From contig VZSR01003803.1 in the NCBI GenBank assembly GCA_013398615.1, positions 4,598,050 to 4,662,049 of the forward strand: a stretch of 64,000 bases of DNA, read 5' to 3'. A program made the position numbers and the translations under genes. Of the stretch, positions 25,901 to 38,356 are shown piece by piece. The notes under the pieces are model-generated. The model saw only the letters and a list, made by a program, of their open reading frames with translations, was not told the origin of the DNA and ran no database searches. Origin of the DNA: Brachypodius melanocephalos. Lineage: Eukaryota > Chordata > Aves > Passeriformes > Pycnonotidae. Every line of letters starts with the position of its first letter. The stretch's first letter is position 1.

Positions 25901-28471
25901 TATCTTGCAAATCTGAAAAAAATAACCTGCACATGAAGTTAGATTACAAGCTTAAAATATACCATATATGTTTATGCCTATTGATTTTGAAAATTATTTT
26001 GTCTTCACATATCATACAAATTGGAGTGTTCGAGGACAGTGAGGAAGAGTTTATTCAGTGTTGGTGGAGGCAGTAGAGGAAGGTAGAGGAAGTGACTTAT
26101 ACTATGTTCAGAGGGAAAAAAACCCTGTATGTAAATTTGAGAAATTCAACTGCTATTTTTAACCACAAAACTGGTAAGAAGTCTAATTAAACTTTTTTCC
26201 TCTTTTGCATGCCTTGATACTGTCTATGGTAAGAATGGAAACAATAACACTGAATTATTTAGAACCCCTTGTTTGGATTGCAACAGGAATCTCCTCCTGG
26301 ATAACAGTTGCAAATGTATTCATTTGAGTATCTCTCAAATATAGCTTCTTTTCTATTATTCTGCCTATTACCCACTTCAGTTGATGCTTTCATATCTCTC
26401 TCATGCCGTCTACATTTCCATACTTTTCTTTTGTTCTTAGACTGTCTATGCAAATCAAAGTAAGCACAGTGAGCCCAGGCACCCTCACCTGCTTCTTGCC
26501 TTTAACCTTTGTGGTTTTTTGCACATCCTCTTTGCAGAGCTTACTGTAGTTCTGCAAATAGAATAAAGTACATTTCCCTCCTCTTCAACACCCATACTTT
26601 CAGCATAAGGAAATATTTTATCACTTGTAAGAACACTTCTACACAGGCCCTCATTTTAGCAGAATAAGAGACAAAGAATGCAGCTGTCAGGAAATTTGGT
26701 GTGAAATGTCCAGTATGATCTCATTTGCAACTCCATTTTGAGGGTATAAATCTCCTCAGCCTGATAATATAATTTAGAATGGAGAAAAGAGTGATTAAAA
26801 GGCTTTCTACAGTTTACTTCCATTTTATGTCCAGATTTACTAACAGTGACTAAACCATGGGCAAATAGTGATGTCTTGTGCCCTCAATGCTTATGTGTAA
26901 CTTTCAAATGGCTATGAGCACTGCAAAATTCCAGTCCAAGTGTCCACTTTTGGCAAAGGACATTTTATTGCCACAGCCCCATTTACATGAACAGCAGATG
27001 TAATTATGTGGATGCACAACAGAGTAAGCAGGGCAGCTGGAAGTGCTCACTCTGTCAAAGCAACAGCATTGGTCTCTGAGCCCTCCAGACTGCAGCTGCC
27101 CATTGACTCCAGGCTGCACTGGCAAACTCTGTCCAGTCTAGAGCAATGAAACTTCTTGGTGATTGTTCCTTTTCTGGTCCTCTGTTTCCTTACTTGCTTT
27201 TCCTTTTCTTCCTTTCCTTGGAAATCTTACCTTTCTCATTAAACACTTAATTCCAACTGCTTGCAGACAGATTATGCAATTCTACTTTTCTCAAAGGGAT
27301 CAAAATAGCTCATACCATGTTTAATACAAATGAACTAGTTTACAGATTTTGATCATATTAGCCTGACTGAATTAGGTTGAGTTTCCTGCAGCTTCTTTCT
27401 ATTGCTAAAAGTGTAGTTTCTTTCATGCCTTTAGCCTACTCAGTATATTTGGTTTCTGACTCATTTCTTTAGAGCTCTGAACTATTTTCTGACTCACTGG
27501 GAACCATTTATTCTGTTTTGGTTTCACCAGGGCAAGTTTTCAGATTTCAGCTCTCAAATGTCATCATTAATGTCTCAAAGTTTGTTTACAAATGACATTT
27601 TTGTCTCCCATAGAGGAACACTGATTGTGCCTCTCCAATAAAAGCTGTTCCAAAGCTTCCATGTCCTAAGATATTCTCTCTCTCTGCAGCCTTCCCATAA
27701 CTTGTTAATTAATGAATTTTTCCCACAGTGCAGTGATGGTTGGCTCTTTTCCCTAAGGAAGGAGGTTGCCCCCAAGCATTCTTTGAATGAATGTAATATC
27801 ATCAACTATTAGCATACAAAAATAGCAGGAATGCTATATGTACTTTCTACTAAAATTAAAGCAAGAATGAAAGTGATAAAAAATTATATGATGTATCATT
27901 AGTGAATTTGGGGCTGTACTCATTTGCCTTATGGTCCTCAGAATCTAGGATGTACTTGGCTGACATTTCCAGCTTGTTCCCTGAAAAAATAAAGCAGAAT
28001 TTTCATTTCACTAGTGAAATATTAATTTTTCCTCAATTTGTGCAATGAAGGGACTTGGAATATTTAAAAGAAAACATGCCAATATTATAATATTATCATT
28101 ATGAACTAGATGATAAAAATATATCTGCATTATTAAAAACAACGACTACAAAAATTGATTATTGGCTCCCAGTGCCATTTATATGCCCTAAAGTATCAAA
28201 CCATCTGCACAGAGTTGGCATGAAGGACAAGTTTACAGAAAACCCATCTCCTTCTGGAGCTGCAAGTGAAAGAATGGTGAGGTATCTATCAACACATAAA
28301 TTAACACTGGATATCTAGAATGAGGCAGCTGAATCCCAGTCTGTGTGTCCACGGTGCACTGCAGTGTTTTCCCTAAGCCTCACATGCCCATATCCCGGTT
28401 GTGTTACTGCAGCTTGACACTGAGGATGTTTATCTGTAGCATGATGAAGCATAAGGGCAGAATTCAGTGCT

Positions 28472-28873
28472 GTGCAGCTCATGGTCTATTGGGATAGTGT
28501 TGGAAGAAGACTGCATAGGATGGAGGGAATGATGCATCCCATTCCCTGGGGCAAACTCCAGGTCCCCAGCAGCACAGCTGGCTCAGAGAGCAGCACACAC
28601 AGCATGGCGCACACTGCACTGCACATGATTCAGGGCTGGGCTTCAGGGATAGACCCTGGATCAGCTGGATCAGAGTCCCCTGACCATGGAAACAGAGTGA
28701 CAGCAAGGGAGTGGGCCAGCTCAGGGTATCCCAGTTTAGGTGTCTGCACTGTGTCACATCCACAGGTGCTTTGGTGTTCCAGCACACAGGGCTTCAGTTC
28801 CAGAGGTGCCCAGCAGGATCTAAGGCACCAGTGCTGCTGGGACTTAAAAGCCAGGTTATACAAATGTGATTAA
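28472..28873. other. GC-rich, CpG-poor patch, open on both strands
   Basis: This 400-bp patch is clearly richer in G and C than its flanks and is open for 133 aa on plus and for 102 and 77 aa on minus. I count only one CpG (in atggcgcac near 28606), so it is not a CpG island. Neither translation resembles a known protein; the frames are rich in Ser, Gly, Trp and Cys, as expected from CA/TG-rich sequence. It may be an unrecognised old repeat, or a local GC peak whose lack of stops is compositional. I do not call a gene. Confidence 0.5.
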
Positions 28874-31806
28874 GGACATACAGGATACATTTATCTCTTG
28901 GGATTGGTAGCTGGAGAACAATCTGTAGAAAAATGGAGGAAACTTGGCACCTGCTTCCTGGTGTGATTAATAGTCTCTAGGCTCCATGGAGTAAATCTCT
29001 CTTGAATATCATGGGAATTTAGGTCACAGTTCACAGGCACACAGGTACATTTTAACATCTTAATCTGAAGTTAAACTCCTCTAGAGGACTTTATTTTTTA
29101 AATTAATATCCACCAGCAAATTGCACTTTAACAAACTTTTTAAAAGTTTCATTAATTACTTGGAAAATTATTAATAACTTGAAACTGTGTATAAATTGAA
29201 AGAGGCAATGAAGTTGCATCCCTAGGAGCAAAAAGAAACAGCTAAGCAAAAGAAAGAATTTTTATCATACCTAGGATTATTTCACTCATCATTTCCTCTT
29301 ATCCTGAACAGGAATTGAGCACTGGGATGTTGAATAAAAAAAAAACTTCAGCCAAAAATTTAGAAAAAAATCAATTTAGAAAGTATAAAAATAATATCAA
29401 CTATCAGTGGGCAACAGTTTGTACTTTTTCTGATTCTGATTTGGTTTAGTTTCTGACCTGTATATATTTGTCTTTGAAATGTGAGTCTCATGTTTCTTTG
29501 AGCTTGGAACTATGATCATATGTTGGAATTCATCCCTTAGACATTGTGATCATCTTTTTTGGGGTATCCAGGTGTTCAGAATAAGATTATTTGAACATCT
29601 GAAATTTCCCCTCATGGAAGCAGAAGATTTAGAGCTGCAAGAAGTACACACTGATTCGCTCTGAGTTTGGACATCTCTCTTCTGTGAGTCAGTCACTTAA
29701 AGAAAATAAGTAACTATGACACGTATTTAAAGTAGGCCACCTTTTGATAAATATTACATCCATGACATGCAAAATAGTAAAAAGTAGGGCGATTTAAGTT
29801 AGCATGAAATAATCCCTTTTAATACCATAATAACGAGAAAGAATTTTAACAGCCAAGATCTTAATGTCCTTCAAAAGAATGTAGCTTGCTTTGAAACTAG
29901 GCTGCCAAATGACACATAAAATATACTTTAATAAATTGAATGTGTCCTGGTCCCAAAATAAACGCAAGTACACAATGGATGGATCAGGCAATGTGAAAAC
30001 CTTGTAAACTTGAGTTAAAAATTCTCATTAAAATCCGTCTTTCAAACTTTAGTTATTACATAGGAGCAGTTACAGCTGCTCCTGGGATTTATAACAATAG
30101 CAGTAAAAAACCATTTACTGATAAGAATTTCCTGTTCAGTATCATATCTTGGTTTTTTTAAAAAATGGAAGGGGACATCTTATTCTGCCTATTGCAGCTG
30201 AGCATATCTTTGGGCTTTCCCATTTTTTCTGTTTCCAATTTCCCACCCAGTTTGACTTCAAACCAGTAACATTTGGCTGAGTCAAAGCTAAGACGGCAGA
30301 ATAGGCATATCTGTTTGATATAGACCCTAAACAAAAGAAACGTGAAATTTAACCAACTAAAAAGAAGTTGAGTAGCGTCATTATTGCTGTACAAAAAATT
30401 GCTGTTATCAAAGTAACATGATTTTAAATTAAATTAGAAGTTAGTTTGATAAAACTAATAATCAATAAGATTAATTTCCGCCTACTAATTCTTAATATTT
30501 TAATTCATGGACTTGAAAAGCAAATGTCTAGCAGAGTCTAAGCATCACACTAAGAACTGACCAATAATTTCTTAATCATGTACAAGGGGAATTAATTAAT
30601 ATACTGTAGCCAGATCCTGCAGGGAGTAATTCTGGACCTTCTGGCATCTAACGTTTCTATTACAGGCCTGAAGAAAAATTAAGAAATGTTAATCAATTCC
30701 AAAAAACATATGAAGGCAGATGAACTGAAAAATATAAACAAAAATAGACCAAATTTTGGAGCATTCTGTGTGATTCAGTAAGTTGGACATAAACTACAGA
30801 AGTGGTTGAATATAGCTGAATATTAAATTATAAGTTTAGAAACAGAAGAGGAAGTCTGTATCTGAAGAATGGAAATCTCTATTTGGACAATCAATGGCTC
30901 CTGAGAAGGGCTTACAATAGTTCATTATCTGAGCATAATTTTCTGGGCAATGGTATATTCAAGAGGCTCTACAAAAAATGAGGCAGATTGAAGGTGAGTA
31001 AACAGTCACCTTATCTGTGTACTTGGCTTTGGTACAGCTGCTGCTGTTGGGTTAATTCTGTGTACAATAACAGAGAAGATGATAAATTGATGATCATTCA
31101 GACAAAAACCATCAAGAGTGTGAGAGATCAATGTGTTCAGCTCATCCAAATGGAGAGCAACTTGTGTGACTCATTCACTGCCTGGTTACTTAACAGAGAG
31201 TATGAGATACAAATGGATGTGCAAAGAGAGATTATTTCATTTAACTTCACATGACTACCACGTAGATAACTTTATCTAATATTGCCATAAAGGGAAATCT
31301 GTAGCTTAAAAAATGGTTGAACACAAGGAATCTCTGCAACCTGTGTTAGAAGATTTTCACAGTAGCCCCTGTCTAGCACCAGCCAGGGAATCATCTGCAG
31401 TGTCTTCTGCTTGACAGAGGTGCCATGTTAGCAAAGGAGCAAACTCTCCTGCTAACTGTGAATTTATAGGCAGAATTCAGACCCATCTTATACAGAATTT
31501 AATTTTTTCAATTATAGGAAAGTTAAATACAAAATTGATGCATAAGGATTTTTTAGATTTTTATGTATTTTTCATATCTTTGTAGCTTTGTAGATTTTTA
31601 ATATATATTTATGTAGCTTCTAGCATTTTTCCTGTCATCTCTCACAGTTTAACAAACCCTTACATTCTTGAAATTCTGTTCAGTAGTGTTCTTCAAAAGA
31701 GAATTCCTGACAAAGACATCTTATTTTCTGTCAGAATTTAAGAGACATAAAAAGCAAATAAGGCAAAGAAGTCCCTGAACCCACTCCAAGGGGGCTGAAA
31801 AAGGGG
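28874..31806. other. Non-genic AT-rich stretch
   Basis: I see no gene or recognisable transposon. Open frames are 88 aa or shorter with no signature. Confidence 0.72.
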
Positions 31807-32012
31807 TGGGTTACCAAAGTAACTGATTTCCTGTTGGATATACAGGCTAGATATACTAATTCATTAACCTTATAAAAGTTATAGAAGTCATATATCACCT
31901 ATATGCGATGCTGTATTTTGTGCACCTGAAAGCTTCCATTAAAGAATTGCTTTTTTATCTTACCACTTTAACTCTGTCGCATGGTTTTTCTTCCTTTTGT
32001 TATCAGGCAACA
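31807..32012 (+). mobile_element. Candidate short retroviral-type LTR
   Basis: Several LTR-like signals sit in order on plus. A purine-rich tract (gaaaaagggg, about 31797-31806) abuts a TG at 31807. A second possible start, TGTTGG, is at 31832. A TATAAAA box lies at 31871-31877, an ATTAAA polyadenylation-type signal at 31938-31943, then a T-rich stretch and a right end ..GGCAACA at 32012. TGTTG at 31832 and CAACA at 32008-32012 form the terminal inverted repeat expected of an LTR. At 181-206 bp it is short for an LTR, and I see no target-site duplication beside either candidate boundary. No internal retroviral sequence is visible. It is most likely a decayed solo LTR or 3' LTR remnant. Confidence 0.42.
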
Positions 32013-32097
32013 AAGCAATGACAATGTTAATCATCACGGGGGTTTATAGGAAAACAGAACATTAACATTGTACATATAGGGGTATATATAACACTTG

Positions 32098-32120
32098 TAT
32101 ATATATATATATATATATAT
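32098..32120. repeat. (TA)n microsatellite
   Basis: About 11.5 uninterrupted TA units. The preceding 25 bp also contain shorter TATA-type runs. Length is likely to vary between individuals. Confidence 0.95.
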
Positions 32121-35100
32121 GTTTCTTTCTACGGCAAAGTTGTTGGTGCTGTGTTGGTGCTATGCTGACACATGTAAGACTAGAATATGATCCATGAAAA
32201 GGAGAAAACATTTTTTTTTCTTGTTTTCACAGTCCCTGTTCTGGACTGGAGTGATTGTTGTCAATAACTACTCTAATACAATGATCCCCAAACTAAATGA
32301 GTCTCTACATAGCTGTTCTTAGAACAATATTGTGCCTACATAAAGATCTATTGACACTGTAAAAGGTATGTCTAGAGAAGGAACTCAATTTAAAACATTA
32401 AAATTACTATAGGATTGAATTTATATCTTCTCAGTTATTGTACAGGCTTTGTATTTGGATTGTTTGGTTTTGTTTTTATATTTTAATCATGTTGAAGGTG
32501 AGGGAAAGCAGTTTTTTATTCCTTCTGGACATGCAGGAGTCAGTTTTAGGTGCAGCAACTCACAGACATTATTATCTTGCAAGTCTGTTGGGCTGCCTTC
32601 AAAGGGAAAGTTTTATTGAGCATAAGTCATTCTCAGGAGATGCCTCCCTACATGTGGCCTGACACCTGGATATGTTGGTAGCTTCAATAAAAAACTGAAA
32701 AATCAAACAGCCACCATCCCAGTCATCTTGCCCACACTCAAAGATTACATGTTTTGACACAGATAATCATACTGGCTTTAATTTATTGCATCTATCCTGT
32801 TCTTATTTAACTTTTTTGTTTTCCAGCATTTTCAGTCAATCACTATTCCATAAGAACATGTTTTCTATTTTTAAAAAGTTATTAAACTTAGACTTACACA
32901 TGCTAGCAATGTGTGCAAACAATTAGTTTAATAAAACTGACCAATCTTTATCTTTGTGTTGCAGAGGAAACAAATTTTTGCAGCAGATCATCTTATGAAA
33001 GTCAGCAGCAGTCTTTACCTGAGCTCACTTATTCTAGTTGAGGGTCAATTTTCTCCTGTGTGAGAAGGGTGGAAGAAAGTTCACAGGGAACACTGACTAT
33101 AGGGTTTCAAATTAGGGTTGTGTCAGAGAGACATTCAGCCAGCCATGACTTTTGATACAATTGTGTTCTCGTTCAAGAAGGAAAGGAATTTCTGAATCTC
33201 AAAAGAAGAAGCTGAATGACTCCATAGCTATCAAATTAATGACATTTTTCAAAATGCTCTTGTTCTGTTCAAAGTTATTTCTGTGCCCCCCTCATCTACT
33301 CTGACACTATGTACTTGCAGAAGATAACGAGGGCTTTAAACTGAAATAAATGTCTGTACTGTGGCCTGACTCATGCAGACTGAATCAAGGAAATCGGGAT
33401 TTATGGCTGACATACAGTCCTTACCTGATCTCATTATACATCAATACTCCAAATTAGCTGGATAACCATCATAAAAATAATTATGTGCACATTATACAAG
33501 TGATTTAAAGATGGAGCTTGAGTTTCACTTTGGAAATTTCTTGACTGTGTAGGTTTAAATGTGACTTGCAGCTGACTTGACAGAGAACCTAGTTAGCTAG
33601 AGGTGTAATGCACAAAGTCATCTTGTGTTAAGGGTTAGTTTGAAAGTTTTGGGATATGTCTGCTGTGATTCTCATGGTTCTCAGTCAGGTCCAATGAGCT
33701 ACTTGAATTTTTAGCCTAATCTTCACAACAATTAAAGGTTTAACCCACAGCAATGAAGATCCACAGCTACTATAATCACCAAGAGATGTGTTTTTCTGGG
33801 TCAATAAAAGCCACAAGATGCATGTTGCTAGAGATTAAGTGCTAGATTTTAAGTGATATTATTGGAGAAACTGGAAAAATTAGACGAATCTAGTGTGTGA
33901 TCACCATCAGGAAGAAAATCTTATGCTAAGATAAAACTGCCTTGTTATAGCCACAACAATGTCACAACATCTCTTGTTTTTGACAAATGGGTGAGTAAAA
34001 ACACACATAACATTTGCAAAATCTTGAGAAAAAATCATTATGTCCCAGATTAATGCAGTTTAATCTATTTAGTTTGTGAGAAACAAGGGCAAGGGGACTT
34101 GGCTACGATGCATGACAGTCGCTGATGTTAGTATGATGTTGGGATGGTAGGAAGATGATCACAGAAGTAAGAAATTTTATCTGTAGGGTGGGTTAGTGTA
34201 CCAGTAGAGCACAAGGTTGTGGATTTCTGCCTTAGTCTGGCCTATGTGTTGGCAGATGGGCCATGCTGTAGGAGGGAAACCACCAGGCTGTAAGTGTATT
34301 TATTCTGGAAACTTGGAATTGGAAGTAAGAGTTTATGATTTGGCTGATCAACCTACAGAACAAGAGAACAGCTGTATCAATGAACAGATGTCTTCAACTT
34401 ACAAAATCAGGTACAATTTAAGTGCTGTATGAGAGAACTTAGTGAAATTTGTAAACTGTGTTAAAAAGAAGTTGGATGAGCTATTCTGAAGACTCCTTGT
34501 CCTAAATTATGCAGTATTGGTACTTGGAACAAAAGTCACTGAGTGGTAAAGAGAAATCAGAAAAGTAAGTGTTGAAGTGATTTGGAAGCACATTGTCTAT
34601 GCTTTCTTATTTCAAGAAAATAATTCTCAAAATCTATAGCAAATAGTAAAAAAAAAATACACATAATCCCTACTGATAAGCTTTTTTTTGAAATAGTAAT
34701 TATATAGATTGTCTTTGGTGAAAGGTGTAATATGCATATTTTTCAAATTTAGATAAGTATTTTCCAGATGAAGCTGGAAAGCTCAAGAAACATAATAACA
34801 TTCCAGGACATTAAAAACAGTTAGATCATTATTTTTTTCAAAGTTGTCTTACATGTTCATTAAGCTTTTCTCCATCTGGAACAATTCTTACACAGTACAT
34901 AAACCAATAGATTTAATTGTTAACAATGAAGTTAAAATGAAATTATTATTTCACACTTCAATTTGCAGCCCTGCTTTCAGCTAAATCCTTTCTGTAATGT
35001 TACAAAGCAAAAATTGATGTCTGTTCCTTCCCTGTTCATTTGTGATAGTTATAAAATTACAAAGCTAACCAACCCATCAGAGAAAAAATCAGTGCAAACG

Positions 35101-35716
35101 TCTACAGAACTTTTGCATCCTTGCTTCTTATCACTCTCCTGCTTTCAGAAACTGTTTCTAGTTTCTACAGGGTTCACACAATTTCCTACAATTTTGTGCA
35201 AAATTGGTAGAATGTGCAGGTGCATACACTGCCAGCAACACACAAATATGTAAGAATAACGGTGATAATTTAAACTATCTCCTATTAAACTGTCCTTACT
35301 GTGTGGTGTTAAAATATTGAGCCTTTTAAGGTTAATTGGAAAATTTCAATGGGAAATGATCAGAGTTTAAAATTATAATCATAATGGTTTTATTATATTA
35401 TGAATTCACCTGGAAATGTGGAAAACCAATATTGTTTTATTAAAAGAACTACTAGTGAAACTCAGAGACTGTAACAGAGGTTGCCAACATCTAGGCAATC
35501 AGTTATAAAAACAATAATTCAGTATTTCAACACTTTTCATACAGATATGGAAAAATAAAGTTCAGAACTTACCATAAAATTAAAATTTTGTAAACTTTTC
35601 AAAATTAGTTAGTTTGAAAAATAAAAGAATTGGAAATAGAAATTAAGGTTTAAGATATTCTACTAGCATGGATTTATGCTCTATTTTTTTCATGTTATTT
35701 CATAATGTGTAAATAG
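32121..35716. other. Non-genic AT-rich stretch
   Basis: No gene or clear transposon is recognised. Open frames are at most 96 aa, with no domain signature. Confidence 0.72.
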
Positions 35717-35877
35717 CAGTAGAGCAAAATGATGCATCATCATATGAGATTTTGAGGTGGAATTTACACTATGGACAAAGACCAAAATGTGTTGAAAAAT
35801 TGCAAGAATAGTAGTTGGGAAAATATTACAAGTCATCATACTCTGGAGCGATGTGATATCATTTTGCTCTACTACTG
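35717..35877. mobile_element. MITE-like unit with terminal inverted repeats
   Basis: The left arm cagtagagcaaaatgat (35717-35733) is matched by the reverse complement of atcattttgctctactactg (35858-35877). The arms differ only by a 3-base insertion (an extra TAG), and the core tagagcaaaatgat is 14 bp identical. The 124 bp between them are non-coding and AT-rich. A 161-bp unit bounded by inverted repeats is typical of a miniature inverted-repeat (non-autonomous DNA) transposon, but the superfamily is unknown and I see no convincing target-site duplication. A chance or otherwise derived inverted repeat remains possible. Confidence 0.48.
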
Positions 35878-36129
35878 TTGATGTACCATTGAAATTCTGG
35901 AAAACAGGTAAAGCTACATGACAAGAACAGTACTATGCAATTTTTGTTCATTGTATTTTACTTTTTTCAAAAGATTTATTTTATGGAAAGAAATAAAGAC
36001 CCACAATTTTCAAGGGACATTTCATTTAACTCAGTGTGATAGCATTTGTTTTCTCCACTCTTTCAGACTGCCCCCTTGCTCTGAAGAAGGATATGCAGTT
36101 CCATCAGGCATAAAAAACAACCAATCAAG

Positions 36130-36146
36130 ACACACACACACAGAGA

Positions 36147-36219
<73 letters not shown>
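36130..36219. repeat. (CA)n microsatellite followed by A60 run
   Basis: An imperfect (AC)n tract with one GAGA interruption (36130-36160) runs straight into a homopolymer of 60 A (36160-36219). The lysine run in the overlapping 111-aa frame is purely a product of this tract. Homopolymers of this length are error-prone in sequencing, so the true length is uncertain. Confidence 0.97.
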
Positions 36220-36222
<3 letters not shown>

Positions 36223-37372
36223 TGATTATGTCTGGAAATCAATTATGTTCTAACCAATAATTACGTGAAAGGCCATAAAATCTAAATGTCATCCTAACCC
36301 TATAAAGACCCTTTTTATCTGACTTGAGTGACTTGTACCTGTGATTGCCTTACATTACCCAACTACAACAAATTTTTGCTGATGAATCCAGCAGCAGCCT
36401 ATTTCTACTACTGCACTTTCTAGGAATATGTTCTGTTGCCAGATTAAGAAAGGAAACTCTCCTAGTATTCTTCGAGTTGCTCCTGTGGGAAGAAATGCAA
36501 TGATTTCTGTGTCTCTTTTTCCTGATTAAAAACTATACAACAGTTCTTGTGGGACACACAGACAGCCTGAGTGATGGAAGGATTAAGACCTGCACATTCG
36601 TGGTAGCCTTGTGTGCTTTGGGAGCAGACAGAGAGCTCTGGATGAGGGATTGGAGAGCAGGAAAGCCTTAACCCAGCCTCCCCATCAAACCACAATTGAC
36701 TGATCCCTCAGCGATTTTCAGTGGAGAGCACTCACAGCAAATGGTTTGTAATCAAGACATGCACTGAAACCAAGAGAAGAATCATGGTAAAAATACTGAG
36801 TGAAATAGAACAGCAAAACCCCTTGGAGAAATTCATACTTCAGTGCCCAATAAGAACAGGAAAAGGGAATTGTCCTGTTTTCATTGTTCTCTCAGATCCT
36901 GTCTGCTGGTGTGAACCAACTCAGTAAAACCGTAAGAAAAAACCACGGTTCTAATGCCTATTTCCAAGTACTTCGTTGTTGACAGTCCCAGAAATAGTTT
37001 GGATAATTAGAATAGATGAAGCAGATCAAAGTTCTTGAAATCACATTTGTATTAGGAATAGTTCTACGCAGTGACATTTACAGCTCTTCCTGAGACCTTC
37101 TTCATAGAAATACGATATGCCAATTGTAAACCAGGATAATTTCCATGAAAGACACCAATATTTGATTTACCCACTCAGAATGGAATACTTTAGTGTTAGT
37201 TAAAGTTCTATGTTTTTTTCTCAGTTTTAATAGAAATTTATATGGAAATATTCTAACAATTACTTAATAGAAATTGATATACTTAATAAAAACTAAATAA
37301 AATTAATTTAAATGAAGCCATTGTTTATTTCTGGTTATATTTGAATCAAATTAACAACCAGTAAAAAGGTAC

Positions 37373-37388
37373 TGTTTATATATAAACA
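37373..37388. repeat. Perfect 16-bp palindrome
   Basis: tgtttatatataaaca is its own reverse complement. It contains a TATATA core; a single palindrome of this kind in AT-rich DNA can arise by chance. Confidence 0.85.
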
Positions 37389-38311
37389 AAAGAACTAGAC
37401 TAGTTAAAGCCAAGTTATTTAGGAGTTCAGTAAAGCTTTCATTTTCCTTCACACCTGACAAATTCTTAATCTTATAAAACATATTACAAAGGATTCAATG
37501 ATGAAAAGGAAGCCTCTGCTTATAAAAGGTAATCTGGTTTGCAGACATTCACTTAGAGCACATCTAATTACCTTTTTGTTTTCCAAACCCAACTAATTTG
37601 ATTCATTTTTATTTTAACTACCAATTTTAAGATTCTTACTTGGGAAATTATAATATGATTAATAAAGAATGATATTGTACACACTAACATTTTCATTCAT
37701 TCTGGGTTTCAGGACATCGGAAAAAACAACAGGCAGCTTCTAGATAAACCAAATAAATTTTGGACAACTTCATGTCAGACAGTTAAGTGAGCATTTCTGT
37801 AATTAAATACAGAACAAGTACAAAAATAACAGATGATTTCTGTTGATAGGGTTTTTTAACTTTGTTCAGAGGACCACACGTTTTTCTGGTTTAAACAGTA
37901 GTGTGGTGATGTTTTAAACAACATCAGGACCATCTGAAAGGAAGTTGTATTTTTACATATCAGCATGGATCTGAAAGGTTTGATGTAAAATAAACCTGAA
38001 ACAGGTGTTATCCCACTCAGAACATGTATGGGTGGTCTCTGTGAGCATAATGCTGATTTATTGCAAGAGTCTTCATTTATGTGGCCTCAGACCACAACAT
38101 CTGATGGGACAGTCAGGGACATTGGCATCATGTTCTTCTGGGAAAACAGAACAATGCTAGGGGAAGCAGAAAAGAATCACTGAACTGATGGGTTCTTGGA
38201 AATGCACCAAGTTTATCATGCATCTGGACATGCAGTAGGTAGGTATTCCTGACCTTAGACTCTTCTCTTGAAAACCTTTCTGATAGTAAAGATAGTACTG
38301 AAAAAATAAAG

Positions 38312-38356
38312 TTATTTAAACATTAAAATTATTTAAACATAAAAATTATCTAAACC
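38312..38356. repeat. 17-bp tandem repeat, about 2.6 copies
   Basis: Units ttatttaaacattaaaa (38312-38328) and ttatttaaacataaaaa (38329-38345) are followed by a partial third unit ttatctaaacc (38346-38356). One substitution separates the first two units. Confidence 0.9.

Larger units (their letters stand above)
21991..28471. other. Non-genic AT-rich stretch
   Basis: No gene or clear transposon is recognised in about 6.5 kb. It contains a perfect 22-bp AT palindrome (22587-22608) and an 18-bp tandem duplication (22923-22955). A moderately GC-rich patch at about 26900-27130 has a small minus-strand frame with no recognisable domain. Confidence 0.7.

Noticed and set aside
35918..36253. 111-aa plus frame with a poly-lysine run
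   Set aside because: The lysines come from the A60 homopolymer; not coding.
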